A stretch of DNA of 64,000 nt, from contig JAJAGP010000209.1 in the NCBI GenBank assembly GCA_025084515.1, forward strand, positions 342,341-406,340, read 5' to 3'. The notes beneath the pieces are model-generated. The model searched no databases, was not told where the DNA came from, and saw nothing but the letters and a program-made list of their open reading frames with translations. Positions 1-10,330 of this stretch are shown piece by piece; within the stretch, counting starts at the first letter, position 1; each line of letters begins with the position of its first letter. Both the position numbers and the translations under genes were made by a program. The DNA comes from Ancistrus triradiatus. Lineage: Eukaryota > Chordata > Actinopteri > Siluriformes > Loricariidae.

Positions 1-577
1 CTCTTCTCCCCTGATTACTTAGTTTGGTGAGGTGGCCAGTTCTAGAAAGAGATCCTGGTTGTTCCAGTCTTCTTCTATTTAAGAATTATGGTGGCCATTG
101 TGCTCTTCTGAACTTTTTTGTAGCCTTCTCCAGATCTATACCTCCACATAATCCTGTCTCTGAGCTCTACAGGCAGTTCTCTCCTCCTCATGACTTAATT
201 TTTGCTCTGATATGCGTTGTTAGCTGTGAGACCTTGCATAGACAGGTGTGTGTCTTTCCAATTCATGTCCGGTCAATAGAATTTAACACAGGTGGACTCC
301 AGTCAAGGTGTAGAATCATCTCAAAGATGATCAAGCAATATGGGAGGCTCCCAGAGCTTCATTTCAAGTGTCATAACAAAGGGTCTAAATATTTATGTCC
401 ATGCAAAATTTTAGTTTTTCCTTTTCAATAATTTGCAAAAAATTAAATTGTTTTCTTGTTGTCATTATGGGGTATTGATTACAGAATAATGAGGGACAAC
501 TGTTTTATTTTATTACAAGTCCGCAACATAAAAAATGTAAAAAAGTTGTAGGGTCTGGAGACTTTCCAAATGCAATG
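1..577 (-). mobile_element. Tc1-like element (family L), 5' end, cut by window edge
   Basis: The reverse strand carries the terminal region and the start of a degraded Tc1-like transposase, with a probable start codon at 191 reading leftward. The upstream part, about 200-577, has the layout of a common teleost Tc1 family: a segment around 440-500 ending in a 'tcattatggggtattg' motif and an outer end near 577. The helix-turn-helix part at 1-190 has stop codons. The catalytic domain lies outside the window. Family assignment is from recollection of fish repeats; the outer end is approximate. Confidence 0.65.
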
Positions 578-2029
578 TGTACATAGATAGACATTTGTTT
601 AGCACACTTTGTCATATCAGCAATGAACTTTGCTTAAATAAAGGATAAAGACCCCAGCCAATATGACAGCGGTGCCATTGGTACGATATAATTCTTCAAG
701 AGCTAAAAAGTCAGTTTCAGCCCATTTGAATTTATGCCTTTAAAAATTAGGTAATGCTTCAATTTAAAGACAGTAGATTGTTGCATTTTTAAAATCATAT
801 CAGTTAAAACCATTTACCGTATTTTCTGGGCTATAAAGCGCGCACCGGGTTATAAGACGCAATATCAATGATCCGTTGCTAACGGGTCTATTTTCATACA
901 TAAAGCGCACCGGGTTATAAGGCCCATGAAATGAAACAAAACTCTTAAGTTCCGTCGGAAGCTCAGTTTGGTCTTTACCTGGCGCAGGGCGTCTTCTTGC
1001 TTCCTCCACTTCCGTACCATTGATTCGTTAATGTTGAATTCTCTCACAGCTGCGCTATGACCATGTTGTACTGCGTGACTGATAGCGTTGTGTTTGAATC
1101 CGCTTCGAAAATAAATAAATGATCACGGGGGTGTACCCTAATGCATGAAGCACATCGGGGCGGGGGGTTTTACTTAATCCCTATGCTGCCACTATACGGT
1201 GGCCGTAAGCCTTCTACCTTACCAAGGCCATGCTAAAACATTTTGACAGATTTTATGGTGCCGTGTACCATCTACAATCGGTTGTAGGTCAGAAAGCACA
1301 ACCAGAATTAATTCATACATTAGACGCACCGCATTTTAAGGCGCACTGTCGATTTTTGAGAAAGTTAAAGGATTTTAAGTGCGCCTTGTGGTCCGAAAAA
1401 TTCGGTACCTTGTGATTAGCTAGATGAAGTACAATTCACTTAATAGGTAAATAGATTAATGGTTTACAACTGATTTAGGTCTGTTTTGCAAAAGCACAGT
1501 TACGTTTACACTTACTGAAGGGTTAAGAGAAAAGTAACGTGGCACATTTACAATAAATGACAAACAAATGACCATAACTCCCTCTTTAAGCAATAACAAA
1601 AGACTGTTTACTTGTTCTTATCCTCAGTGTGTGCACTTATCTAACCTTAATATTTTAGAAACCTGTAATCTCACACACACAAACCTGCTGTCTTTTCCGA
1701 TCCCTGTGTGGTAAGGCTCTGTGTAAGCTGAAGTAAGTGATTAGCACTCTCTAGCAGACCAAAGTGTGCTTAAATGGTGTTGTTTACATGATGTAATAAC
1801 ATTAGTTAAGGAAACTTTAATGTAAAGTGTTGTTCCATGCATGTTTCTGGGTTTCCTGCATAGTATATAAGTGCTTGATTCCTCCTGATATCAGATCCGA
1901 TCATGGATCCCTAATAATGGCCAATATTATTTGTCAAGCAATATATCGACCGGGCCCTGAAGGATCTGGAAATCTGCCAAGTGTAAAATTATTCTGCTGT
2001 GTTCATGCATTCTCTCTTTTCCTGTGCAG
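578..2029. other. spint1 intron sequence outside the pogo-like copy
   Basis: Apart from the transposon at 815-1407, 578-814 and 1408-2029 hold no recognisable exon. I looked for the Cys-rich LDL-receptor A module that should precede the 2030 exon and did not find it, so that exon must lie left of the window. Confidence 0.5.
815..1407 (-). mobile_element. pogo-like non-autonomous DNA transposon, copy 1 (long form)
   Basis: The copy is bounded by TA and has inverted termini: 'ccgtattttctgggctata' at the left and the matching complement at 1383-1405. On the - strand, about 958-1115, it encodes the shared helix-turn-helix segment REFNINESMVRKWRKQEDA, resembling the Brinker/CENP-B-type DNA-binding region of pogo transposases. 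A one-base deletion upstream shifts the frame relative to the other copies. The motif 'gcgcaccgggttataag' occurs twice near the left end, about 65 bases apart, as in copy 4. No catalytic domain is present. Confidence 0.75.
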
Positions 2030-2080
2030 ATGACTCAGGGTTTCGTCGTGTGCTTGACCTGGATTCAAAGCAAGATAAAG
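2030..2080 (+). CDS. spint1: spint1 exon: linker between LDL-receptor A module and Kunitz domain 2
   Basis: This 51-base internal exon has a pyrimidine-rich acceptor ending cctgtgcag at 2029 and a donor gtctgt at 2081. It reads DSGFRRVLDLDSKQDK, with 2 bases completing the previous codon and 1 base carried over. In SPINT1 (HAI-1) this position holds a short linker that also contains an SGF motif and ends in DKG just before the second Kunitz domain. HAI-1 is a type I membrane inhibitor of trypsin-like serine proteases such as matriptase and HGF activator. The phase matches the next exon exactly, which is strong support for so short an exon. The 5' exons (MANEC, Kunitz 1, LDLRa) are outside the window. 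Confidence 0.8.
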
Positions 2081-2187
2081 GTCTGTCTGCTGTGCCTTTT
2101 TTAAATATCCAGTTATACATGCTGTAACATAGTGTCAGTATGTGTTTCTTATTCTGCTCCTTTTCTTTCATTGTCCAAACTAATAAG

Positions 2188-2370
2188 GTGCTGCAGCTTC
2201 TGAATGCACGCTGCCTCCAGTCACAGGCACTTGCCGTGGCAGCGAAACAATGTGGTACTACAACCCGTATGATCAGAAATGTCACAAGTTCAACTACGGA
2301 GGCTGCGAAGGCAATAATAATCGCTTCAGAACTGAGTCTGACTGCATGAAGTATTGCAATGGAGTGACCG
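2188..2370 (+). CDS. spint1: spint1 exon: Kunitz (BPTI) domain 2
   Basis: This 183-base exon lies between an acceptor ending aataag at 2187 and a perfect gtaagt donor at 2371. It encodes a complete Kunitz/BPTI domain. All six cysteines are present with normal spacing: C-TLPPVTGT-C-R, then K-C-H, GG-C-E, D-C-M and Y-C-N. The core YNPYDQKCHKFNYGGC is typical of the fold. The residue after the second cysteine, the P1 position of the inhibitory loop, is Arg, which predicts inhibition of trypsin-like proteases. Its place directly before the stalk and membrane segment identifies it as the second (membrane-proximal) Kunitz domain of HAI-1. An alternative acceptor (ctgcag) a few bases downstream is possible but would break the phase. 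Confidence 0.95.
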
Positions 2371-2502
2371 GTAAGTAGCTGAAAGTTTCCTAATATGACA
2401 TACTGCCTCCTGCATAGATATGTAAATCATTCCACAGGTTTTCTTGGATTGCTTTTTGTTCTGATTTTTATTACTTGTCCTTATGGTAGAATTGCTGTGA
2501 GC

Positions 2503-2981
2503 TTACAATGAACCCTTTAGAGTTTTCTAAATTTCTGCATAATTATGATCTAAAAAAGAAAACATGGCATTCCAGCATAAGAACCTTATCCCATCTATGA
2601 AACATGACAGTATGGGCTGCATTTGGTCCAGAACAACTTGCCACCCTGAATGGAACGATGAATTGTGAATTATACCAGGAAATTCTAAATCAGGACGTCT
2701 GTCTGTGAACTGAATCTCAAGAGACAGTGGAACAATAACACTAAGCACACACAGTGTTCTACCCAAACATCTTTTATGAAGCATTAAGGTAATGTTCTAA
2801 AATGACCAAGTCAAAATCCTGACCTTAATCTAATAGAAATATCCCGGAAGAGGTTAATGAAATATCCTGTATGAGGTTCAAGATGCCCAAAAACATCCCA
2901 GAATTGAAGATGGAAGAATTGAAGATTCTGTATGGAGGAATAGGCTAAAATATATTAATATATTTTAAAATATAATAATAT

Positions 2982-3024
<43 letters not shown>

Positions 3025-3232
3025 TATATAGGGGGGTATATATTATATATATCTATATATATATATATATATATATATTAATGACAAAGTATAATATTTG
3101 TATCTAATTTGTGAAATTGGGTTCTCTTTATCTACTTTTATGAATTGTGTGGAAACCTGATTGTTTTACATCATATTTATTCAGAAGTGTAGAAAATTTT
3201 AAAGGGTTCCCAAACTTTCAAATGCCACTGTA
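2503..3232 (+). mobile_element. Tc1-like family A remnant (A1)
   Basis: Sequence at 2509-2560 matches the family A 5' end as seen at 13757 and 38645 (aaccctttaga, then tttctgcata). It then jumps into the transposase middle and C-terminal region. The right end, about 3115-3232, is the family 3' end (gggttctctttatctacttt, then actttcaaatgccactgta). Many stops and an AT microsatellite show long decay. Confidence 0.7.
2949..3080. repeat. TA-rich microsatellite
   Basis: Two (TA)n blocks are separated by an imperfect spacer containing a short G run, inside the degraded family A copy. Confidence 0.9.
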
Positions 3233-3276
3233 TATGTATCATTAATGTGTGATGCGTATCATTAATGCTACCACAG

Positions 3277-3339
3277 AAAAAGATGCCTTCGCCAACCGGG
3301 GTGTATATGAGAAAGCAACTGGAGAGGACAACGACTCTG
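3277..3339 (+). CDS. spint1: spint1 exon: juxtamembrane stalk
   Basis: This 63-base exon lies between acceptor ccacag at 3276 and donor gtaagt at 3340. Phase 1 on both sides joins the Kunitz exon and the membrane exon without a stop. It encodes EKDAFANRGVYEKATGEDND plus Ser, a hydrophilic, acidic extracellular stalk. The KDxF motif right after the Kunitz domain is shared with HAI-1 proteins as I know them. In HAI-1, shedding cleavage occurs in the membrane-proximal region, but no site can be read here. Confidence 0.85.
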
Positions 3340-3397
3340 GTAAGTGGTCAGCTGTACCCACAGTGCTCTCCATGTCACTGATAATTATGTGTAGACT

Positions 3398-3728
3398 TTG
3401 TAGGACAGCACAGTGGCAAAATATTTAGTGCTGTATTATTTAGAGGTCCAGAGATTCCTGGTTCGATTCTCACCCAGACTCCGCCTGTGTGGAGTTTGCG
3501 TGTTCTCCCTGTGTCTGTGATTGTTTCTCTGGGTAGTCTGGTTTCCGCCCACATTCTGAAGACACGTTAGGTCAGTTGATGCCAGTTAGGCTTTGTGGGT
3601 GTAAGTGCCCTGCGATTGATTGGAGCCCTGTCTTCAATTTCTTCCAGCCTTGCACGTTGTGCTGCCAGTTAGGCCCTGGCTCCCTGTGACCAATTAGATT
3701 GAGCAGGTGTGAAAATAAATGAATGAAT
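3398..3728 (+). repeat. tRNA-derived SINE with LINE-like tail (SINE family 2)
   Basis: The head has a tRNA-like B box (ggttcgattct). It is followed by the characteristic body 'gtgtggagtttgcgtgttct' and a (gaat)n 3' end. The same layout recurs at about 19832, 47284, 51692 and 59169 (+) and at 12598, 17389 and 30375 (-). Confidence 0.75.
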
Positions 3729-3867
3729 TAATTAATTAGGCTTTGAATCGACAGCAAGACTGCTTTGTCATTAGAAAAGACTTTACGCATTGTTTATATT
3801 TGTCTTTGTGGACCGAATTTCATGTGATTTAAATGGAGTTCAAATGATTATTCACCACAATTGTTAA

Positions 3868-4972
3868 TACAACCCCAAATCAGAAAAGGTTGGGACAGTA
3901 GGGGACATGCAGGTTTTTAAAAATACAGTGTGTCTTACATTTACTTTGACTTTTATGTCATGGCAGACCGTATGAACCTGAGATATTTCTTCTTTGTCTG
4001 GTCATTTCATTTGTTAATAAACATCAATTCCTGCATTTCAGGTCTGCAACACATTCCAAAAAAAGTCTGCAGGCCATTTAGGGCTAGAAATGAGGCAAAA
4101 ACCTAAATAATGACATGATTTTAAACAAGTGATGTCAACAGGTGGTTGTAATCATGATTTGGTACAACAGCAGTGTCCACGAAAGGCTGAGTCTTGTTTA
4201 GCAAAGATGGCCAGAGGATCTTCAGTTTGTCAACAAATGCGTAAGAAAGTTATTGAAATGTTTGACAACAATGTTCCTCAAAGAAAGATTGGAAGGGATT
4301 TTCATATTTTTCCTTCTACAGTGCATAATATCATTAAGTGATTCAAGAAATCTGGAAAAATTTGAGTGTGTAAAGGGCAAGGGTGCGAACTCAAGATCCG
4401 TGATCTCTGATCCCTCAGACAGCACTGCATCAAGAACCACCGATCATAAATGGCTGATACAACCACATGGGCAAGAAATTACTTTACCAAACTTTTGTCA
4501 AGTATTACAATATGGAGTTACATTCACAAACAAGAAGAAAAAAATATTTGCAAAAAAATCTATGTGAGATGGACTGTCGCACGGTTGAAACGTGTATTGT
4601 GGAGAGACGAATCCATATTCCAGATCTTTTTTGGGAAAAATGGATGCTGTGTGTGCTCCAAACCAAAGACAGAAAGGACTGTTCAGACTTTTCAAGGGGT
4701 ATCCATACAATGCCACACCACATGCTGCAAGGCATGGCTGCGGGAAGAAGAGGATAAGCTTACTGGACTGGCCTGCAGTCCTGACCTTCTCCCAGTATGT
4801 GTGTGGAGATTTTTGAAACGAAAAATGAAGTTGTCCAGACAAAACATGAAATATCTCAGGTTCATACTGTCTGCAATGAAAGCAAACTCGAAGCAAATGT
4901 AATAAACACGTTTTTTTAATTTTATTTGCATTTTCCATAATGTTGAAACTTTTTCTGATTTGGGGTTGTGTA
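3868..4972 (+). mobile_element. Tc1/mariner-like family E, near-complete copy (E1)
   Basis: The TA-flanked termini are inverted: 'caaccccaaatcagaaaa' at 3870 and its complement 'tttctgatttggggttgt' at 4952-4969. The copy is about 1.1 kb and its coding interior is degraded. Confidence 0.85.
4207..4900 (+). pseudogene. family E transposase pseudogene
   Basis: It starts MARGSSVCQQMRKKVIEMF and continues through a helix-turn-helix segment (QRKIGRDFHIFPSTVHNIIK) that ends at an in-frame TGA. The catalytic half is only traceable in shifting frames: VLWRDESIFQIFFG around 4600 is the first-Asp region, and a short RKMKLSRQNMK segment lies near the end. A transposase of this family would cut and paste DNA at TA sites; this one is dead through stops, frameshifts and deletions. 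Confidence 0.75.
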
Positions 4973-5043
4973 AGAAGTGGGTGCAGATTTACACCCTATA
5001 ACATCCGTTCCAACAGCATGGATTCCCATATACATCTGTGTTC

Positions 5044-5966
5044 TGATAAGGTTATTATCCTTATTAAGGTAATTAACCTACTTAACCCATACTTTACTTT
5101 GCCACATACATTAGCTGTTGTAGTATAGCAGTTGTAATGTGCAGAATGTTTTATTAAACACATGACATTAATGCTGAACAACGTTCGATTGGCATCATAC
5201 AACTTAAAAGCACTGAGCTGGTGGTGATGAAGATGATGAGCAGGTATTCCGACTCCACCGTGTACGGGTCACGGGGTAGTTACTGACTATTTTCTATTTG
5301 TGTCTGTACGCTAATGCACCACAAGTTGAGAAACTGCCTCTTTGCAGCACAGCACACCAGAGAAATTGCGTTGCAAAGATGCAGTGCTTCTTTTCTCCCC
5401 GTGATGCACTGACTTTCCATTACAGGTAGCAAGTAATGCTCAAATAGAAATTAATCCACACCTGTCTCGCAATCCATGTATCGTTATTGTGCTTCTCTGG
5501 GGCAGATGCCTCTTTTCAGTCATCTGGGATGGACCATCACACTGTGGAAACCTATATTGTGGTCAGATGAATAAGTATTCCAGATCTTTTTAGGAAGAAA
5601 TGGGCGCTATGTGAAACAGATCAAAGACAAAAAGGGCAATCCAGACTTTGACAGGGATATCCATGAATTTTTCAACAAGACCGTGCAAAACCACATGCTG
5701 GACACATTTCATAGTCATGGATGCGAAAGTGCGGTAGTGATGACACCTGAGTGGTATGGCCTGCTCATCATAATCATCATCTCAGTGCTTATAAGGACTG
5801 CAGTGCCAGTCAAACATTGCTCAGCATTCAGTCGGCTCACATTGATGCCACGTGTTTAATAAAACTTTCTGCAGCAGAGGCTGCGCTGTTGTGTGTGTCA
5901 TTACAACCTTACAATATATGGGTCAAGTAGGTTAATTTCCTTAATAATAATCATAATAACCTTATC
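5044..5966. repeat. long-inverted-repeat element F, class unknown
   Basis: Arms of about 200 bases at 5044-5245 and 5761-5966 are inverted copies of one another. Outer ends read 'ataaggttattat' and its complement; inner ends read 'gatgatgagcag' and 'ctgctcatc'. The spacer of about 515 bases contains a family E transposase fragment. A single related arm occurs at 49870-50115. I do not recognise the family, and no coding capacity is visible. Confidence 0.7.
5519..5745 (+). pseudogene. family E transposase fragment (E2) inside element F
   Basis: The stretch includes 'gggatggaccatcacac', 'gtattccagatctttttagg' and 'caaaaccacatgctg'. It corresponds to the middle of the family E transposase, the region around the first and second catalytic Asp, without terminal repeats. 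Confidence 0.7.
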
Positions 5967-6163
5967 TGACCAGCTTTACAGCAAATGTCAAAAGCATTAA
6001 AAAATGCCCAAAAAAAGGCCAAAATAGCCCTAGACTTCTATGGAAGCACCTCCTTCTGATCAAGTAAGGTTAAGGTTAGGCTCAGCTGTGTAACCTTAAG
6101 TACATAGTCATTGAAACCTCGGTAACAACCTCATTTGCCCTCTCTTTTTTCACTTTTGTACAG

Positions 6164-6354
6164 TTTATATAGCCATAGCTGTGGCCCTGGGCTTGGCCAT
6201 CCTGATCATGCTGATTGTGATTGGTTACTGCCTCCTGAGGAGAAAGAAGCAGCAGCAGCCAAGGCAAAAGTACATTGCTGCAAATGGCACACATCTGCAT
6301 TCTGCATATGACACGGACAAACTTGTCTACAACAGCACAACCAAACCCATCTGA
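6164..6354 (+). CDS. spint1: spint1 terminal coding exon: transmembrane segment and cytoplasmic tail
   Basis: The acceptor gtacag ends at 6163; 191 bases remain to the TGA at 6352-6354. The exon encodes a hydrophobic helix (IAIAVALGLAILIMLIVIGY) followed by a basic stop-transfer cluster (LLRRKKQQQ). The tail ends DTDKLVYNSTTKPI. The LVYNxTT-K/R-P ending is what identifies the gene as SPINT1 rather than SPINT2, whose tail is different. The topology is type I: Kunitz domains outside, short tail inside. The reading frame joins the stalk exon without a stop. Which teleost duplicate (spint1a or spint1b) cannot be told from this part. Confidence 0.92.
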
Positions 6355-6914
6355 TTTCCCTCCATGGTGGTTTTCAATCCCAGCACAGCATGCGGTCTCT
6401 GCTCCAATACATGTGAGCCATTTCATAAATGCTTGATGGTTCTGTAACGATTTGAGTGAGGTGTGTTAGTGCAGGGAAAAGATAACAATGTGCAGAGATA
6501 CCCAGGGTTGGAATCGATAAGACCCCATTCTACAGCAGCACGGTTTAGCTTTTTCACTGCCTTAACACAGCCGACTTGTGTCCCCGTTTTTGCTAGAGCT
6601 TTTACTGAGCAGGCAATTCAGAATTCAAAATGCAAAGTAGGACTGGGAGTGGAAACCACTGCTCCTAATACTCACCGGACTCTTTTCATGATCATCAGAA
6701 CTTATTTGCTATTTTATTTGTAAATCCGATGTGGAACATGTTCCTGTTAAGGCATGGTAATGGTTGCAGTTTATATTAACCTTGTTTGTTTGTTTTTAGT
6801 TTAATAGTCATATTCTGTACATTATGAGTGAAACTTTGTGTTTTATTGGTTGTTTTATTCTATGTATTGCTTTATCAGGTTGTTCTGCAACTCTGTACTC
6901 AGGGTTAAAAGTGT

Positions 6915-6920
6915 AATAAA
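6915..6920 (+). terminator. proximal polyadenylation signal AATAAA
   Basis: This canonical hexamer lies about 560 bases after the spint1 stop codon, with GT-rich sequence downstream. It could give a short 3'UTR form. Confidence 0.5.
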
Positions 6921-8315
6921 TGAAATGGTCAGTGCTGCGTTAAAGAGGGTCATCATCAGGTAAAGGCTTAAAATTTAAGAATGTAAAACAATGTTAGTTG
7001 CTGGAAAGATTTGGATTTTATGAACTGTTCTGTACGTGTGAGTTTGGAGAAGGCTTTTGTTCATTGTCCAAGTGATACCGTTTTGGCTTGTTTCTTAATT
7101 TGAGACTTTTAGATTGTGGTTCTCTGGATGAGTCCTAGTTCTGTTGGTTTAAGTTAACATAAACATGATATTTTTTTTTATACTAATACTTACAATTTCA
7201 TAAATGATTTCGAGTCTGGATGTAAGAGCAATTCTGCAACAATCCAGTGCTGAGAACTGCTACTGAGACCATTGCTCACATAAAATGCTGAATTGGATTT
7301 TAGAGAGTTTCTTTTTTAATCCAATCCAGTTTGTATAGTGAGTGTACTTTGGGCAGAACTTTAATATTGGACATGTATTATAACCCATATAATGTGTGCA
7401 ATAACCATTTGGCATGACACAATCACTAAACATAGCAACTGAACCTTGCAGAAAGTAAGCTTAGTTGAATACCCACATTGGATCATTATCTGCTAATAGT
7501 CTGAATTTCGATATTAGCTTTATGACAAATATGGGATTGGTGCACAGCTGTATACGTAGATGATGTTGCAGAACATGGCTATTTTATGAAAGTTTCTGCA
7601 ATACTTCTTTTCGTACATAGATTTATATAGCGTACAGCCCAAAAGAATTGCTAACATTTGTGTTTTTTCACAGTGATAAATAGATAACATAAAATGTATG
7701 CGTCCATATAAGGCATAAAACTGCTTTGGTTCTGCTTGGTATATGTATATCTAGTGGGGCCTCTGATCTTGATGATCCTCACACCATGTTGACACACTTT
7801 GTATAAGTTTTCTTTAAATGTGATTGTAGCTAACTGCGTAATTCACTCAGCACTGTTTTAAACCGATCAGACTTTCTGACATGCTGCTTTTTTTGTATTG
7901 GTCTTTCTCCCAGGAAACTATTTGTCCTTCAGCATTTTCTTTCCTCAGCACATAATTTTACAGGCTTATGCTTGGCTTTTGAGCCATATTGTCATTTATT
8001 CTTCTCAGCAACAAATCAATAATAATACTGCTTAGTTGTTAACATCTAGCAGCTGTACTTTCAACCCTTATTTTTATTCTAAGTACTGCATGCATCATGG
8101 TAATCATTTTTATGTCTACTGAGTGTAGTGTATGCAATCCGGTCACAAGCAAAAACATAACCATGGGATGACAGAACACGAGGAAGTGGAAATGCAAGGA
8201 ATATAGACCCCTTCAGTCAGTTGCCAAGTGAATACTGTGTGCATCTTTTTAATGACAGTATATATGAGTGTATCTGAGACATTTCTGAAGTATATGTTTC
8301 TGTTTTTAAACCATC

Positions 8316-8321
8316 AATAAA
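8316..8321 (+). terminator. distal polyadenylation signal AATAAA
   Basis: This canonical hexamer (ccatcaataaaatatag) is followed within 30 bases by GT-rich sequence (gtatgttcgtatgtgtgat), the usual layout of a cleavage site. It is the likely end of the long spint1 transcript. Confidence 0.55.
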
Positions 8322-8340
8322 ATATAGAACGTATGTTCGT

Positions 8341-10224
8341 ATGTGTGATACTTTGTGTGAACAAAAATGTCCCCTCATAATTGGCCTTATTAGATACTGT
8401 GTTTTTCACATGTAGCCAGCAGAGGGAGAAATTGTGCATAAACTTTGGTTGAATGTTTTGAAATGTCAATACAGTAAAAGTAGTCGGTAAAACAGTGTCA
8501 AGCTATTTGGGGTTGTGAAATCTACCATAATATTGACACAGTGTATTCGATCCTATTGAACTATGCATTTGATCTCGTCAGACATTATATACCTTTATAC
8601 ATTTCATACATTAACATGAGTCTTTGGCTTGGGAACCGAGTATCTCTGGACCTGTAAGGTGGCAGTGCTAACTACTGGGCAATATGCCACACTGCATATC
8701 CAGAACTCAACTGAACCTTCTTTCTAATCTGCTGTTATTATCTGTAAAGCTACATTCCAGTAAGATGGATTTCCAGCTCCAGTCCTGAAAAATCAGCCTT
8801 GTTAAGGAAAGAAAAGTGCCAGTGCCAGTGTTGGTGAAGAAAGCATGGTCTTGTCAGTTGTGTTGGATGGCCACCGAAAATGACTGGTAAAACTGGTTGT
8901 CCGGTTTAGCCACTATAATAGCATCTCATGCTTGTGATCAGCACCCAGTGTCTAAAATTTCAACTATATAGCCAAACATTTGTAGACACCCAAAATGTAC
9001 ATACAAAAACATGGGTGTTAGTATAAAGTCTCATTCACTGCTACCAAAGCTTTCAAATGTCTTGGAACATGACTGTGAGATTGGGCGTTGATGTTATCCT
9101 GGCTCACTATTGACATTGCAAATCATCATAAAGGTGTCTGATGGAGTTAACGTCAGTGCTGTGTGGAAGCCATCCAAGCTTTTCATCAAAGTCGGCAAAC
9201 CAATTAAAGGACTTTGCTTTAGGAGGGCAGTACAGATATTTGATCAACTGACTTGTTGAAGAGGTGGAAACCTGTGATAGTGTCGTATTGAGTCATTGAG
9301 CTGTTCAGCACAACTCGTTATATTATGACTGTTTGTCTATGGATAGTCTGTGCTTGTGTGTTTCATATTATGGACCAGTCTGCAGAGAGAGATATCAGAG
9401 GGATGTATACATACTTTTGTCCAGTATGTCAAGCTGGTGTCCAGATGCTGGTCTTTTGGGAAACCAAATACATCCAGCAAACAGAGCATTAGCACAAATT
9501 GTGCATCTGAAAAGATGATTGTAGGCATACATGGTGTACCAACAAAACTAAGTGGACAGTCCCTGCATTTAAAAAAGGGGCAAACAACAGCATATGTTTT
9601 GTTTTGGACACTGGGATGCTTAACAACCAGCTCTACCAGCAAGAGCATTCGAGTTTCCAACCAAACCATCACCATACCAGCACTACCCAGCACAAACCAA
9701 ATTGGACCAATGTGGACATTTGAACTCGTATGGTCTTGCTAATAGCTAAAGCATGCCAGCTTCCAAAACAAAATGCTGGGACTGGCTGTTTTTCTTTTCA
9801 TCTGGGGTATGTTTTGTATTTTAAAGTAGGTTTTGCTTCTGTGTGTGGCACAGTGGTACAAGAACATTTACATAGTATTAGGCGTGTGGGATGACGATGA
9901 ACATGAGTGTTTATCCCTTTCCAGAGACGTACGGGATAATGAGTGACTGACAAATGTTACTCCAGACAGCTATACAAGTGCATCTAGCTAGCACATTGTT
10001 AAAAAGGTGTACGTGCATTGAAGGAACACCTAATAAACTGGGAAATATTGGTATTTCTTCCAGGGTGTAATTCATGTCGAATTATTAAAAACTCAATTCA
10101 AACAAATGGTGCCGTTTTCACTTTGAGAATGGACATTTAAAGGCGTGGGTAAAGGTTTCGCTGATCTCCAAGCAATCGGTACCAGAAAGCAGTCTACTGA
10201 TTTAAATGTAAATCTGGGCTGCTG
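8341..10224. other. intergenic region between spint1 and the PLEKHG gene
   Basis: About 1.9 kb. It holds one degraded Tc1-like family I remnant (8965-9430). The rest, including a low-complexity A/C-rich part at 9590-9760, shows no recognisable gene; open frames there lack family features. Confidence 0.6.
8965..9430. mobile_element. Tc1-like family I remnant (I1)
   Basis: It begins near 'agccaaacatttgtagacac' and ends near 'atacttttgtccagtatgt', resembling the paired ends of a common teleost Tc1-like family. The interior (gatgttatcctggctcac, then gtgtctgatggagttaac) matches the antisense of the transposase C-terminal region seen in the opposite strand at 18010-18150. Confidence 0.55.
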
Positions 10225-10330
10225 TTTACCACGCCCCTTCTGCCTCACTGTTAGTCTGACGCAGGGAGTGGGCGGAGTTCAGCTCTTCGTCTGTGAAAGT
10301 GACGAGTAAAGAGAAGTTGTGCGGTACATG
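10225..10330 (+). promoter_or_regulatory. probable GC-box promoter of the PLEKHG-family gene
   Basis: A local GC-rich island in AT-rich surroundings contains an inverted GC-box-like 'acgcccc' at 10231 and a GC box 'gggcgg' at 10270-10275, with several CpGs. It lies immediately upstream of a good splice donor at 10464. There is no TATA box at a fitting distance. The position and the following non-coding exon suggest a TATA-less start; the start site itself is not determined. Confidence 0.5.

Larger units (their letters stand above)
2371..3276 (+). other. spint1 intron with family A remnant and AT repeat
   Basis: The intron after the Kunitz exon is largely filled by an internally deleted Tc1-like family A copy and a TA-rich microsatellite, both listed separately. 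The remaining flanks show nothing recognisable. Confidence 0.8.
3340..6163 (+). other. last spint1 intron, filled with transposons
   Basis: This intron of about 2.8 kb is almost entirely mobile DNA: a tRNA-derived SINE, Tc1-like copy E1, and the long-inverted-repeat element F with an embedded family E fragment. The acceptor at its end is tctcttttttcacttttgtacag. Confidence 0.85.
6355..8340 (+). other. spint1: spint1 3'UTR (probable extent)
   Basis: After the stop codon there are about 2 kb of AT-rich, repeat-free sequence with two canonical AATAAA signals. Absence of the transposons that crowd the neighbouring introns is consistent with a transcribed 3'UTR. The end at about 8340 is inferred from the second signal; a shorter UTR ending near 6940 is equally possible. 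Confidence 0.6.

Noticed and set aside
24..431. 135-codon open frame on the + strand
   Set aside because: It is the reverse of a Tc1-like transposase and leader; no protein family, and the codon pattern follows the antisense element.
2140..2349. 69-codon + strand frame over the Kunitz exon
   Set aside because: Wrong frame; the Kunitz frame with six cysteines and correct splice phases is the real one.
4498..4938. 146-codon - strand frame
   Set aside because: Antisense of the family E pseudogene; no independent features.
9337..9742. 118- and 130-codon overlapping frames on both strands
   Set aside because: No recognisable domain, no splice sites fitting a neighbour gene, and part of the span is a Tc1-like end; treated as chance.
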